NCBI RefSeq assembly: GCF_024979315.1
Contig: NZ_JANLCK010000005.1
Location: 186,001 to 250,000 of the forward strand
Direction: 5' to 3'
DNA length: 64,000 nucleotides
Origin: Herbiconiux oxytropis
GTDB taxonomy: Bacteria; Actinomycetota; Actinomycetes; Actinomycetales; Microbacteriaceae
The position numbers were made by a program, and so were the translations under genes. Position 1 is the stretch's first letter. Each line of letters opens with the position of its first letter. The notes beneath the pieces are model-generated. The model searched no databases. It saw only the letters and a program-made list of their open reading frames with translations, and was not told the origin of the DNA. Positions 8,896-19,767 of the stretch are shown here, one piece after another.

Positions 8896-9647
8896 CGGTG
8901 CACCAGCCCGCCGTTGACGCTGATGGTCTGGCCCGAGATGTAGCCGCTGTCGTCCGAGAGGAGGAAGGCCGCGAGGCTCGTCATGTCGTCCGGCCCCGCC
9001 GTGCGCGGCACGGCCTGACGAGCCAGCATGGCCTCCCGCTGAGCCTCGGTCACGGTCTCCCGCGACACCTCGGTGTAGACGGGGCCCGGCGAGAGCGTGT
9101 TCACCCGCACTCCGAAGCCTCCGAGCTCCTTCGACATCGAGAACGTCATCGCGGCCACCGCTCCCTTACTGGCGATGTAGTGCAGGTACTCCGTGCGACC
9201 GAGCGCCACGGCGTCCGATCCGATATTCACGATGCTCGCCCGGCCCGAGGCCTTGAGCGCCTCGAGCAGTGCCGTCGTCACGAGCCACGGGCCCTTGATG
9301 TTCACCGCCATGATCGCGTCCCATTCCTTCTCCGGGATCTCCCAGAACGGATGCATCGCGATGGTCGAGAAGATGGCGGCGTTGTTGATCAGTCCGTCGA
9401 CCCGCCCGAACCGTTCCATCGCGGCGGCGGCGAGCTCGGCGCAGGAGACGGCGGACGAGACGTCGACCGCTGCCGGCACCACGGAGTCGCCGAGCTCGGC
9501 GGCGAGCACCTCGACACCGTGGAGATTGCGATCGGCGGCGATGACGGTGCAGCCCTCGAGGACCAGTCGGCGCACGTAGGCGGCCCCGATCCCCTGCGCG
9601 GCGCCCGTGACCACGATGACCTTGCTGTCGAGCCCTTGATAGGACAT
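8892..9647 (-). CDS. SDR family oxidoreductase (classical)
   Basis: Classical short-chain dehydrogenase of 251 aa. It has the cofactor motif TGAAQGIG (14-21), NNA at about 88-90, a candidate catalytic S144 in NIGS, and YIASK (Y157, K161). It interconverts an alcohol and a ketone with NAD(P)H. The ATG at 9647 has GAGGAG 4 nt upstream. It sits 39 bp after the aldehyde dehydrogenase and overlaps the aldolase, inside the long catabolic operon. Its substrate is probably an intermediate of the island pathway. Confidence 0.88.
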   Translation of the reverse strand: MSYQGLDSKVIVVTGAAQGIGAAYVRRLVLEGCTVIAADRNLHGVEVLAAELGDSVVPAAVDVSSAVSCAELAAAAMERFGRVDGLINNAAIFSTIAMHPFWEIPEKEWDAIMAVNIKGPWLVTTALLEALKASGRASIVNIGSDAVALGRTEYLHYIASKGAVAAMTFSMSKELGGFGVRVNTLSPGPVYTEVSRETVTEAQREAMLARQAVPRTAGPDDMTSLAAFLLSDDSGYISGQTISVNGGLVHR

Positions 9648-9686
9648 TTCTCTCCTCTTCGAGTGATGTGGTGCCGCGGGGCGGCT

Positions 9687-11164
<1,478 letters not shown>

Positions 11165-11168
<4 letters not shown>

Positions 11169-12388
11169 CGTGCCGCCTCCTCGGTGAGGAGGGCGCGCCG
11201 GTCCTCTGCGTCCTGCGCAGCCGGCTCGCCCACGCCTCGACCGTACAGCCAGTCGAGATACCGGTAGTCCTCCACGTCGCGCTGCTCGAGCAGCTCGTTG
11301 CGCAGCACTCGGGCGACGCCGTCGACGTGCCAGATCTCACCCCAGACCCGAGCCGTGCGCTGCACCCGGGCGGTGCGGGGCTGCCGCAGGTCTGCGAGGG
11401 CTCCGAACGTGGCCGGCCAGTCGCCCGGCGTGCGCGCGGCGAGGACGTCGAGGCTGTGGGCGTCCTCGAGCGCCTGGCAGGCGCCCTGAGCGAGGTACTG
11501 CAGCATAGGGTGCGCCGAGTCGCCGATGAGCGTGACCCGGCCATCGCCCCACGTGGTGGCGGGCTCCCGGTCGAACATGGGCCACCGGCGGTCGCGCCAC
11601 AGATGCTGCACGGCCTCCTTCACCTCGGGCGAGCAGGCCTCGTAGGCTGCGTCGAGCTCGTCCACACCGCCCCACTCGGTCTCGCCGCGCAGGAACGCGG
11701 GCGACTGGAAGACGGCGACCATGTTGAGCATCTCACCGCGGCGGATGGGGTACTGCACGAAGTGGCAGCGCGGTCCGAGCCAGGCCACCACGTCGTTGCC
11801 GTGGCCACGGGTCTCGGGCAGCGTCCCGCGATAGGCGACGTAGCCGGAGGCGACGGGTGCATCACCCACGATGCGGTCACGGGTGAGGGAGGCGAGCCCG
11901 TCGGCTGCGAGCACGGCATCGGAGCGGTGTGTCCTCCCGTCTGCGAGCGTCACGACCACGCCATCGCCGTCGTCGTCGATCCCCTGCACGTGACTGTCGA
12001 CGAGGAGCTCGACGCCCTCGCGCTCAGCGGCCTCGAGCAGGATGGCGTGCAGGTCGCTCCGGTGGATCACGACGTACGGGGCACCGTACCGCTCGACGAA
12101 CTCGCGGCCGAGCGACTGCTTCGTGAGCACCTCGCCCGTGATGGCGTCTTTGAGCACGAGATTCTCGGGTCGGTAGCCTCGGGCGATCACCTCGTCGAGC
12201 AGCCCCCACTCGCCGAGGATGCGGGTGGCGTTGGGGCCGAGCTGGATGCCGGCTCCGACCTCTCCGAATGCGGGAGCGTGCTCGAAGAGGGTGACCTGAG
12301 CGCCCTGACGGCGCAGGACGAGCGCCGAGGCGAGCCCGCCCATCCCGCCGCCGACGATCGTCACCCTCTGGTCTCGAAGCGTTGTCAT
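11165..12388 (-). CDS. FAD-dependent aromatic-ring-hydroxylase-type monooxygenase
   Basis: Class A flavoprotein monooxygenase of 407 aa, close to salicylate and 3-hydroxybenzoate 6-hydroxylases. FAD fingerprint GGGMGG (13-18), an internal ADGLASLTR segment and GDSAHPM near residue 294 are the three family motifs. The GYVAYRG stretch is typical of the 3-hydroxybenzoate 6-hydroxylase group. It is the first gene of the operon that runs to hyuB; GAAGGA lies 8 nt before the ATG and a TTCTGC-N3-GAAGAA repeat lies 94 bp upstream. No ring-cleavage dioxygenase is in this window, so ring hydroxylation of the true substrate is not established. Confidence 0.87.
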
Positions 12389-12481
12389 GTACGGTGTCCT
12401 TCACTCGACGATGAGCATTCGGGATGGCTACCGAATATGTCTCTTCAATCGTCGCCGCAGCCGGAAAGCTCATCAACGCTC

Positions 12482-12496
12482 TTCTGCACTGAAGAA
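12482..12496. promoter_or_regulatory. Candidate IclR operator B (upstream of FAD-monooxygenase operon)
   Basis: TTCTGC-ACT-GAAGAA, one mismatch from the perfect palindrome found at 24397, lying in the 113-bp gap between the alpha/beta hydrolase stop and the FAD monooxygenase start. Regulatory role inferred from repetition. Confidence 0.6.
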
Positions 12497-12501
12497 AACT
12501 C

Positions 12502-13377
12502 TCACCCCGGCTGTCGCGCGTAGCGCGTGATGAAGGCGCCGATCCCCTCGATGGCCTCGCGCCCCTCGGCCAAGGCGCCGGCGAAGGTGGGGAAGACGTG
12601 CACCATGCCGGCCCAGCTCTGGAGCCGCACCTCGACACCGGCGCGGGCGAGCACCGCCGCGAGGCGCACGGAGTCGTCCTGCAGGATCTCGAGGGCGCCC
12701 ACCTGGATGAGGGTCGGCGGGAAGTGCTCGAGGGACGCGTGCAGCACATCGGCCTCGACCGCGGGTGTCGCCCCCAGGTAGTCTCCGGCGCATCGCTCGA
12801 GGCCGGATCGCGTGAGCGAGGGATCGTCGGAGGCGTTCCGCTCCATCGACTCCCCGAGCAGCTCGAGGTCGGCGAACGGCGACAGCACCACGAGCGCTCC
12901 GGGCGGTGGGGCGGTCGTGGCCACGAGGAACTGCAGCGCGATGCCTCCTCCGGCGGAGGCCCCCACCAGGGCGATCTCGGCCGGGCGCACCCCCTCGTCG
13001 ATGACGGCGTCGTAGACCGCCGCGAGCTGGTCGCGGGCGACCGGGAACGGATGCTCCGGCGCCAGGGCGTAGTCGACCGAGATCAACCGTCGACCTGCCG
13101 CCCTGGCGATGCGGGCGGCCAGCGGCAGCGAGGCCTCCGCGGAACCGGCGATGTACCCGCCCGCGTGCACGAAGATCACGACACCGGGCGCGTCATCCGG
13201 ATGGGTGATCTCCAGCACGGGCACGCCGGCCGTCGTCGCCGACCGTACGGTCGCAGGCGGCCTCGGCCGGTCCGTGTCGGCGAGCGTGGCGAACCGTGCC
13301 CGGAGGGACGCGAGATCTGCCGTGAAATCCACCGGGGCCGACCGCAGCAGAGCGATGACCCCCTCGATGTCCGACAT
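12502..13377 (-). CDS. Alpha/beta hydrolase, hormone-sensitive-lipase-like esterase
   Basis: Esterase of 291 aa in the HSL family. The oxyanion motif appears as HAGGY (H71; HGGG in most members), the nucleophile elbow is GASAGGG (S141), and a late histidine in MVHVF completes the likely triad. GGAGGTGA lies 4 nt before the ATG. It is alone between operator sites B and C and transcribed toward the FAD-monooxygenase operon. It is a plausible hydrolase for an ester made by the Baeyer-Villiger enzyme, or for an ester-containing starting compound (inference). Confidence 0.87.
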   Translation of the reverse strand: MSDIEGVIALLRSAPVDFTADLASLRARFATLADTDRPRPPATVRSATTAGVPVLEITHPDDAPGVVIFVHAGGYIAGSAEASLPLAARIARAAGRRLISVDYALAPEHPFPVARDQLAAVYDAVIDEGVRPAEIALVGASAGGGIALQFLVATTAPPPGALVVLSPFADLELLGESMERNASDDPSLTRSGLERCAGDYLGATPAVEADVLHASLEHFPPTLIQVGALEILQDDSVRLAAVLARAGVEVRLQSWAGMVHVFPTFAGALAEGREAIEGIGAFITRYARQPG

Positions 13378-13429
13378 CGGCTCACCTCCGCACTCCAGGC
13401 TAGGGCGAGTCCTGCCAGGGAGACGATTT

Positions 13430-13444
13430 TTCTCGCTGGCAGAA
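13430..13444. promoter_or_regulatory. Candidate IclR operator C (divergent esterase / MBL-fold promoter)
   Basis: TTCTCG-CTG-GCAGAA. The right arm equals the consensus and the left arm has two mismatches. It lies 53 bp from the esterase ATG and 60 bp from the MBL-fold ATG, so one site could serve both directions. Confidence 0.5.
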
Positions 13445-13504
13445 GTTCATGGCGGGCGGTCGTCGATCGGCCGAACCTGGAGGCTGTTCAGCGAAGGAGC
13501 CGAG

Positions 13505-14191
13505 ATGAAGATCACCCGCTACGGTCATGCGACCCTTCTCCTCGAGGAGGACGACACGAGGATCCTGGTGGATCCCGGCAGCTTCTCGCTGCCGGAGGCG
13601 TTCGCGCTCGAGGGGCTGCAGGCCGTCTTCACCACACACGAGCATCCGGACCACTTCCAGCCCGAGCGTCTCGGAGCCACGGCCGCACGGAATCCGGGCG
13701 CCGCGTTCTACGGCGCTCCCGCTGTCGCCCACGCCCTCGGCTCCATCGGCGTCCCGGGCATTCCACTCGTGGAGGGTTCGCCCGTGCAGGTCGGTTCGTT
13801 CACGATCGATCCGATCGGCTCGGAGCATCAGGAGGTGCACGAGCGGATGCCGCGGATCGAGAACGTCGGACTCGTCGTCGCGGGCGGCGACGGCACCCGG
13901 CTCTTCCACCCGGGAGACAGCTACGAATCGGTGCCCGAGGGGATCGACGTGCTCGCCGTGCCGCTCTCCTCACCCTGGGGCCGACTCGGCGAGACCGTGG
14001 ACTTCGTGACGGCCGTGGCCCCCACCACGATCATCCCCATCCACGACGCGCTGCTCAGCACAGCAGGCCGTCAGCTCTTCTGGTCGTGGGTGCCGATGCT
14101 CGTCGGCGAGGGCGTGACCGCCCTCGATCCGGAACCGCGCGAGGCGGTCGAGTTCACGGCCGGATCCCCCGTGAGCGGGGTGCGCGCGTGA
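13505..14191 (+). CDS. MBL-fold metallo-hydrolase
   Basis: Metallo-beta-lactamase-fold hydrolase of 228 aa with the zinc motif HEHPDH (45-50) and further metal-ligand candidates HPGDS and PIHD, close to the UlaG-like lactonase branch. GGAG lies 5 nt before the chosen ATG. The frame is open far upstream, but that part is antisense to the esterase. It overlaps the flavin reductase by 4 bp (GTGA), so the two are one operon diverging from the esterase. It could hydrolyse a lactone or ester intermediate. Confidence 0.85.
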   Translation: MKITRYGHATLLLEEDDTRILVDPGSFSLPEAFALEGLQAVFTTHEHPDHFQPERLGATAARNPGAAFYGAPAVAHALGSIGVPGIPLVEGSPVQVGSFTIDPIGSEHQEVHERMPRIENVGLVVAGGDGTRLFHPGDSYESVPEGIDVLAVPLSSPWGRLGETVDFVTAVAPTTIIPIHDALLSTAGRQLFWSWVPMLVGEGVTALDPEPREAVEFTAGSPVSGVRA

Positions 14192-14664
14192 GCGCCGTGA
14201 TCGAGCCGGGCGAGTTCCGGCGCATCCTCGGGCACTGGCCATCGGGTGTCGTGGTGGTGACCGCCATGGGCTCCGACGGGCCCGTGGGGATGTCGTGCAG
14301 CTCATTCACCTCGGTGTCGCTCGACCCGCCGCTCATCGGGTTCTTCCCGGCGGTCACCTCCGCCACCTGGCCCGCCATCCGCGAGGCCGGCCGGTTCACG
14401 GTGAACGTGCTGGCCCACCACCACGAGGAGCTCTCCCGCGCGTTCTCGCAGAAGGGCATCGACCGCTTCGCCGCGGTTCCGTGGCACGAGGGCGAGGCCG
14501 GTCCCGTCATCGACGACGCGGCCGCCTGGATCGCCTGCGAGCTCTACGACGAGCTGCCGGCCGGCGACCACACGCTCGTGCTCGGCACCGTGCTCGCTCT
14601 GTCGGCCGCCGAGCAGAGCGGCCCGCTCGTGTTCCACCGCGGCGGCTACGCCCGACTCGCTTGA
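14188..14664 (+). CDS. Flavin reductase (HpaC/RutF-like) domain protein
   Basis: Small NAD(P)H:flavin oxidoreductase of 158 aa with the flavin-reductase split-barrel pattern: HWPSGVVVVTA, then GMSCSSFTSVSLDPPL, and RFTVNVL. Such proteins supply reduced FMN or FAD to two-component monooxygenases. Here the obvious clients are the two luciferase-like monooxygenases at 18610 and 21423. GTG start at 14188 overlaps the MBL-fold stop. A strong hairpin follows 16 bp after the stop. Confidence 0.9.
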   Translation: MSAVIEPGEFRRILGHWPSGVVVVTAMGSDGPVGMSCSSFTSVSLDPPLIGFFPAVTSATWPAIREAGRFTVNVLAHHHEELSRAFSQKGIDRFAAVPWHEGEAGPVIDDAAAWIACELYDELPAGDHTLVLGTVLALSAAEQSGPLVFHRGGYARLA

Positions 14665-14679
14665 GCCGTGCTGCACGAG

Positions 14680-14709
14680 GAAGGCCCTCGGCTCAAGCCG
14701 GGGGCCTTC
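14680..14709. terminator. Bidirectional terminator between flavin reductase and ABC permease genes
   Basis: Hairpin GAAGGCCC-t-CGGC/GCCG-g-GGGCCTTC with a 4-nt loop. It lies between convergent genes ending at 14664 (+) and 14720 (-), followed by TCTCC on the plus strand. Confidence 0.8.
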
Positions 14710-14719
14710 TCCGTGGTCG

Positions 14720-15772
14720 TCACCTGCGCTTCGCCGCGCGCCGGTTCTTTCCCACCGCGGCCCGCCGAGCCGCGACCACCGCGATCGAGACGGCGGCGAT
14801 GAGCGCCACACCGTTGAACGCATCTGTGATCCACTGCTGGCCGCCGACGAGCTGCAGCCCTTTCACACCGGTGGCGAGCAGGAAGATGGCCAGCACCGTT
14901 CCCCACACGTTGAATCGCCCCGGCTTCAGCTGCGTGGTGCCGAGGAAACAGGCCGCGAAGGCCGGCAGGAGGTAAGCCGGCCCGATGTCGGGGCCCACGC
15001 TGCCGATCTTGGCGGCGATGAGCACACCGGCCAGCCCCGCACCGAAGCCCGTGATCACGAAGGAGAGGAACAGGTGCTTCGAGGTGTGCACCCCCGCCAG
15101 GAACGCCGAGTCGGCGTTGGCGCCGGTGGCGTAGAGCCTGCGCCCGAAGGGGGTGTGCTCGAGGGCGTACCAGGCGAGGACCGCCACGATGAGGGCGTAG
15201 AGCGTGACGGCAGGGATGCCGAGGGGCTGCCAGCCGGCGATCGCCCGCAGCTCGTCCGGCAGCGGCCCGCGGAACTGCTGCTCCGACACGATCCTGGTGG
15301 CGGCGAGCAGGATCGACGTCATGCCGAGCGTCGCGATCAGACTGTTGATCCGCACCCGTGCCACGAAGAAGCCGTTGATCGCGCCCACGGCCGTGCTGAT
15401 CAGCACCGCGGCGAGCGCCGAGGCGAACGGATCCCACCCGCCCACGGTCGAGAGGGTCGACACGACCACGGCGCTCAGCCCGAGGTTCTGGCCGATCGAG
15501 AGGTCGAAGCCGCCCGCGGCGAGCGAGAACAGCAGCCCCACGGCCACGATGGTCGTGACGGCCTCGTCTCCGGCGATGCTCACGGCCGTCTGCGGGGTGA
15601 GGAAGGTGCCGGGGATCCAGAGGCTGAACACCACGATGATGCCGAGCCAGATGTACAGGCCGCTGAAGCGCATGAACGCGCCCTCACCCCGGCGTCGGCG
15701 GGCCGCCGGGAGGGCGCCGTCCGGTGGCGGGGCGGCGGAAGCGCGATCGGCGGGGTCGGTCGTGACGGTCAT
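14720..15772 (-). CDS. Sugar-type (CUT2) ABC transporter permease
   Basis: Membrane permease of the ribose/xylose ABC family, 350 aa with roughly 8-10 hydrophobic segments. Family signatures are AAGGFDLSIGQ near residue 90 and GANADSAFLAGV in the cytoplasmic EAA-like loop. Start is ATG 15772, overlapping the ATPase stop (ATGA); the open frame upstream is antisense shadow. Last gene of the three-gene importer operon. Related importers also carry non-sugar ligands, so the cargo is probably the compound degraded here. Confidence 0.9.
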   Translation of the reverse strand: MTVTTDPADRASAAPPPDGALPAARRRRGEGAFMRFSGLYIWLGIIVVFSLWIPGTFLTPQTAVSIAGDEAVTTIVAVGLLFSLAAGGFDLSIGQNLGLSAVVVSTLSTVGGWDPFASALAAVLISTAVGAINGFFVARVRINSLIATLGMTSILLAATRIVSEQQFRGPLPDELRAIAGWQPLGIPAVTLYALIVAVLAWYALEHTPFGRRLYATGANADSAFLAGVHTSKHLFLSFVITGFGAGLAGVLIAAKIGSVGPDIGPAYLLPAFAACFLGTTQLKPGRFNVWGTVLAIFLLATGVKGLQLVGGQQWITDAFNGVALIAAVSIAVVAARRAAVGKNRRAAKRR

Positions 15773-17301
15773 GGTGAGGCTCGTTTCAGTTCGGGCGCGG
15801 CCAGGCACGCGCGGAGAAGGGTGTCGACCGTGAGCGCATCGCCGCTCAGCTCGGAGCCGATCCGCCCGCCGTTCAACACGATGACGCGGTCGCACACGGC
15901 GACCAGTTCTTCGGCGTCGGAGGAGGAGAAGAGCACGGCGGTACCGGCGTCTGCGGCTTCGCGAAGGCAGGCGTAGATGGCCTGCTTGGCTCCGCTGTCG
16001 ACGCCGTTGGTCGGTTCCTGCAGCATGATCGCCGTGGCTCCCGTGCGCAGCCATCGCGCGATCACCACGCGCTGCTGATTGCCGCCGCTCAGAGTGGAGA
16101 GCAGGGCGCGAGCGGGATGCTCGACTTCGACCCTCGCCAGCCAGCCCCGGGCGTCGACGGCCTCGCGACGATCGCTCAACCATCCGGCCGTTCCGGCACG
16201 CAGGGCGGGAAGAGTCACGTTCTCGCGCAGCGACCAGCTCTGGATGGCGCTCAGACGCTTGCGATCCGCGGGTGCGAACGCGATGCCGGCCGCGATGGCA
16301 GCGCGCGGGTCTCCGCCGGGCACGGCTCTGCCGTCGACGAGCACGTCGCCGCCCTCGCGTGCTTCTCCCCCGGCCAGGAGGAACAGCAGCTGCTCATACC
16401 CCGAGCCGAGGAGGCCGGCGAGGCCGACGACCTCGCCGCGGCGCACCTCGAGATCCACGCCATCGACGGATCCCCCTGTGATACCTCGTGCGGCGAGCGC
16501 GATCGCGGCGTGCACCGGAGCGCGCCGGGTGAGGGTCTCCTCGAGTCTGCGGCCCACGATCAGCTCCACGAGGGAGTCGTGGTCGAGACCCTCCACCGCA
16601 CGGGTTGTCACGACCGCGCCGTCGCGCAGCACCGTCAGGTCATCGGCGATCGCGAAGATCTCCTCGAGCCGGTGCGTCACGTAGAGAATCGCGTTGCCCT
16701 CGCGCTTCAGGGTCTCGATGAGTGCGAACAGGTGCGCCACCTCAGCGCTCTGGAGGGCGGCCGTTGGCTCATCGAGCACGATCACGCGAGTCGAGCCGGC
16801 ACCGCTGCCGGCATCACCCTTCCCCTCGTCGTCGCCGAGCGCCCGCGCGATGGCCACGAGCGTCTGCTGCGCGGGGCTCAACGTGCCGAGGGTCGCTCCC
16901 GGATCGATGTCGATGCCGTACCTCTGGAGCAGCGCTCCCGCCGCACGCCGCTCACGCCGATCGGAGAGCCACACCCGCGAGGAGTAGTCGGCTCCGAGCG
17001 CGAGGTTCTCGGCCACGTCGAGCTCGGGGATGAGCCCGAGATCTTGATGGATGAAGCGGATACCGGCTTCCCGTGCGCTCCTGGCAGAACCCAGCTCCAG
17101 GGCGGCGCCGCCGACCCGGGCGCGGGCACCGGGGTCGGGCTGGTAGACCCCCGCGAGGATCTTGATCAGCGTGGACTTGCCCGAACCGTTCTGCCCCAGC
17201 AGGGCGTGCACGGTTCCCGGCGCCAGGTCGAGAGTCACGTCTTTCAGCCCCTTGCCACCCGGGAACGACTTGCTGAGGCCCGTGATCTGCAGGGCTGTCA
17301 T
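15769..17301 (-). CDS. Sugar-type ABC transporter ATP-binding protein (two NBDs)
   Basis: 510-aa ATPase with tandem nucleotide-binding domains, as in RbsA. NBD1 has Walker A GQNGSGKST (36-44), a signature variant LSPAQQT and Walker B VIVLDEPT. NBD2 has a degenerate Walker A (GLLGSGYEQ) but an intact LSGGNQQ, the usual asymmetry in this family. It follows the binding-protein gene by 3 bp and overlaps the permease. Energises import together with its neighbours. Confidence 0.92.
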   Translation of the reverse strand: MTALQITGLSKSFPGGKGLKDVTLDLAPGTVHALLGQNGSGKSTLIKILAGVYQPDPGARARVGGAALELGSARSAREAGIRFIHQDLGLIPELDVAENLALGADYSSRVWLSDRRERRAAGALLQRYGIDIDPGATLGTLSPAQQTLVAIARALGDDEGKGDAGSGAGSTRVIVLDEPTAALQSAEVAHLFALIETLKREGNAILYVTHRLEEIFAIADDLTVLRDGAVVTTRAVEGLDHDSLVELIVGRRLEETLTRRAPVHAAIALAARGITGGSVDGVDLEVRRGEVVGLAGLLGSGYEQLLFLLAGGEAREGGDVLVDGRAVPGGDPRAAIAAGIAFAPADRKRLSAIQSWSLRENVTLPALRAGTAGWLSDRREAVDARGWLARVEVEHPARALLSTLSGGNQQRVVIARWLRTGATAIMLQEPTNGVDSGAKQAIYACLREAADAGTAVLFSSSDAEELVAVCDRVIVLNGGRIGSELSGDALTVDTLLRACLAAPELKRASP

Positions 17302-17304
17302 CGG

Positions 17305-18444
17305 CTACTCGACGCCCCAGGCGCTGAGGAAGGCCTCGGGCGAACCGGGCGTCGTCGGCGGCTCGGTGGTCTGCGTCACGGTGTCCGCCGTGTAGATCTG
17401 AGCCCAGCCGGCGGGTTCGAACCAGGTGTCGTCTGGTGTCATCCCCTGAGCCAGCCGTGCGAGGCCGTCGATTGCGCGCCAGCCGTTGGAGGAGTTCTCC
17501 TCCCCCACCGATGCGAACTCCTTGCCGGCCTTCACGTTGGCGAGGTTGGCGGCCTGGGGTGCCCGCGACACGATCTTGACTCGGTCGGCGAGACCGGCCG
17601 ACTCCAGAGCCTCGGGGATGCCGGCGCTGTAGTCCGCGAGGGCCAGCACGACGTACTCGACATCCGGGTGGCTCTGCAGGTAGCTCACGAGCTGGCCGGG
17701 CACGGCCGTCCCGATCCCGGAGTTCGACGCCTCGAGCACATCGGCCACGGAGCCGGACGCCTGCATCCGCTCGTCGAACCCGGCTTTGATCGGATCCCAG
17801 ATGAGCGAGAGCGCGGGGTCCCAGACGAAGACGGTGCTCTCTCCCGTGCCGCCGTCGGCCACGACCACGTCGCCCATCAGGCCACCGCTCTGGAAGAACT
17901 CGGTGTAGCCGTTGTAGGAGGCGAACACGGGGCCGTCCTTGTCTGGTCGGTCGCCCGCGGGTGCTGCGACCACCACGGGGATGCCGAGCTCCTTCGTCTT
18001 CGCGAGATGGTCCTCGATCAGGGCGTCGGGGGCGAACGGGATGTAGGCGATCAGGTCGGGAGGGGACTGCATCATCTGATCCCAGGTCGCCACGTACGAC
18101 TCGGGGGTGAGTTCGGACTCGTAGGGCACGACGGTCCAGCCGATCGCCTCGGCAGCCTCCGCCGCGGCATCCGTGAGCGTGTGACAGACGGGGAGCGTGC
18201 AACTCGTGATGGCGACGGTGAGGCCCTCCTCGGGAGGCGCCGGCAGGGGCTCGATCTCGATCGGATCCTGCTCGGCGGAGTACTGGGCCACCCTCTCCGC
18301 GGCGGCGTCGACCGCCGCGGAGTCGGCCGCGGAAGCGGGGCCGTCGGTCGATCCGGTCTCGCCGGACCCGGAGCACGCCGCCAGGGCGAGCAAGGCGGTG
18401 GCCGCCACGAAGGCAGCCGGGATCGTGCGCTGTGGATACGTCAT
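17305..18444 (-). CDS. Periplasmic-binding-protein-type substrate-binding lipoprotein of the ABC importer
   Basis: 379-aa extracellular ligand-binding lipoprotein of the LacI/ribose-binding fold. The N-terminus is a lipoprotein signal peptide ending in LLALAACSGS (lipobox cysteine about residue 23), followed by a Ser/Gly/Thr linker. ATG 18444 is chosen because GAGGA precedes it and it begins the signal peptide. First gene of the importer operon, divergent from the luciferase-like monooxygenase. Candidate operator D lies 84-98 bp upstream. Confidence 0.9.
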   Translation of the reverse strand: MTYPQRTIPAAFVAATALLALAACSGSGETGSTDGPASAADSAAVDAAAERVAQYSAEQDPIEIEPLPAPPEEGLTVAITSCTLPVCHTLTDAAAEAAEAIGWTVVPYESELTPESYVATWDQMMQSPPDLIAYIPFAPDALIEDHLAKTKELGIPVVVAAPAGDRPDKDGPVFASYNGYTEFFQSGGLMGDVVVADGGTGESTVFVWDPALSLIWDPIKAGFDERMQASGSVADVLEASNSGIGTAVPGQLVSYLQSHPDVEYVVLALADYSAGIPEALESAGLADRVKIVSRAPQAANLANVKAGKEFASVGEENSSNGWRAIDGLARLAQGMTPDDTWFEPAGWAQIYTADTVTQTTEPPTTPGSPEAFLSAWGVE

Positions 18445-18527
18445 TGTGTCCTCTTCATCGGTCGCCGGGATGGTGCGGGCGAGGGTTGGTCGATGGTGCT
18501 GCGAGCGCCGGAAGGGCGGCAACGCAA

Positions 18528-18542
18528 TTCCGGAGGACAGAA
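18528..18542. promoter_or_regulatory. Candidate IclR operator D (divergent importer / LLM promoter)
   Basis: TTCCGG-AGG-ACAGAA in the 165-bp divergent gap between the ABC binding-protein gene and the first luciferase-like monooxygenase gene. Thirteen of 15 bases equal the reverse complement of site A. Confidence 0.55.
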
Positions 18543-18609
18543 TGTCGTTGGAGGCCCGGCGGCCGCCGATTCATGCTGAACCTGCACGCACGACGAACGA
18601 GGATGTTCC

Positions 18610-19767
18610 ATGCCGAAAGCACGTATGCACGACCCGGAGCAGCTGAGCTTCTCCTACTTCTTCCCCACCGGTCAGACGGATCACGTGTGGAGCGACGAGG
18701 CCGCTCGGAGCACACCGACGCTGTCGCGCCAGGTGTTCCTCGACATGGCCAGGGCCGCCGAGGAGGCGGGCTTCGACTCGCTCTTCATCGCCGACACCTG
18801 GTCGGGACACCAGCGCGCAGCCGAGAGGGCAGGCCACCAGTCGCCGAAGTACCACGCACCTCTGCTCGCCATGGCCCTGTTCGCGGTGACCGAGCACCTC
18901 GGTGTCATCACGACGTTCCACACCACCCACCACCAGCCCGCCCACGTGGCCCGCATGGGTGCCACCCTCGACGCGTTCAGTGAGGGGCGCTGGGGCTGGA
19001 ACGTCGTCACGGGTTTCGGCGACGCCGAAGCCCGACTGTTCGGCGAGCCCTCGATGGTGCCTCATGACGAGCGCTACGCGATGGCCGGTGAGTTCGTCGA
19101 GATCGTCAAGAAGTTCTGGAGTGAAGACGATGCCTTCGAGGTGTTCGGGCAGTACTACACCGCGAGCGGGCGTCTCAAGCAGCCTCGTCCGGCGCAGCTG
19201 CCGCATCCGTTGCTGGTGAGCGCCGGAGCGTCACCGGCCGGAATGGCGTTCGCGGCAGCGCACTGCGATCAGCTCGTGGTGGCCGGCAACTCGATCGAGA
19301 AGATCCAGACCGTCGACGAGCGCCTCGCGACCGTGCTCCGGGATGCCGGACGCACCGTCCCGCTCTCGACCACCCCCTTCACGATCACGATCGTGCGGGA
19401 GGGAGATGGAGAGGCCGAGGAGGAGTACGAGCGCCTCACGAAGAGCCTCAACACCGAGGCCACCATGGAGCTCGCCGCCGACATCCTGGGCGACATCGAA
19501 TCGATCAAGTCGATGTTCGCCGGCCAGGGTGCAGCCGAGGCGGCGCGCGCCTGGGGAAGCGGTCAAGGCATCCTCAAGCTCTTCGGCACCTCCGAGCAGG
19601 TGGCCGAGCAGCTCATCGCGTTGAAGGCGGAGACCTCCACCACGAACGTGCTCATCAATTTCCCCCTCTGGAACCCGGGGGAAGTGCAGGGCTTCCGCAC
19701 GGTGCTCGATCACCTGCGCGACGCCGGAGTGTGGGTTCCCCCGTCCGAACGGAACTACTCATGGTGA
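18610..19767 (+). CDS. LLM-class flavin-dependent monooxygenase 1
   Basis: 385-aa TIM-barrel monooxygenase of the bacterial-luciferase superfamily, in the nitrilotriacetate/DszA/RutA-like group that uses reduced FMN from a separate reductase. Seen are HHQPAHVARMGATLD, GRWGWNVVTGF and PHPLLVSAGASPAG. GAGGA sits 6 nt before the ATG. It overlaps the carboxylesterase gene by 7 bp and shares long identical blocks, including a C-terminal PPSER..SW, with the protein at 21423. The flavin reductase at 14188 is the likely partner. It could cleave a C-N, C-S or ring bond; the substrate is unknown. Confidence 0.9.
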   Translation: MPKARMHDPEQLSFSYFFPTGQTDHVWSDEAARSTPTLSRQVFLDMARAAEEAGFDSLFIADTWSGHQRAAERAGHQSPKYHAPLLAMALFAVTEHLGVITTFHTTHHQPAHVARMGATLDAFSEGRWGWNVVTGFGDAEARLFGEPSMVPHDERYAMAGEFVEIVKKFWSEDDAFEVFGQYYTASGRLKQPRPAQLPHPLLVSAGASPAGMAFAAAHCDQLVVAGNSIEKIQTVDERLATVLRDAGRTVPLSTTPFTITIVREGDGEAEEEYERLTKSLNTEATMELAADILGDIESIKSMFAGQGAAEAARAWGSGQGILKLFGTSEQVAEQLIALKAETSTTNVLINFPLWNPGEVQGFRTVLDHLRDAGVWVPPSERNYSW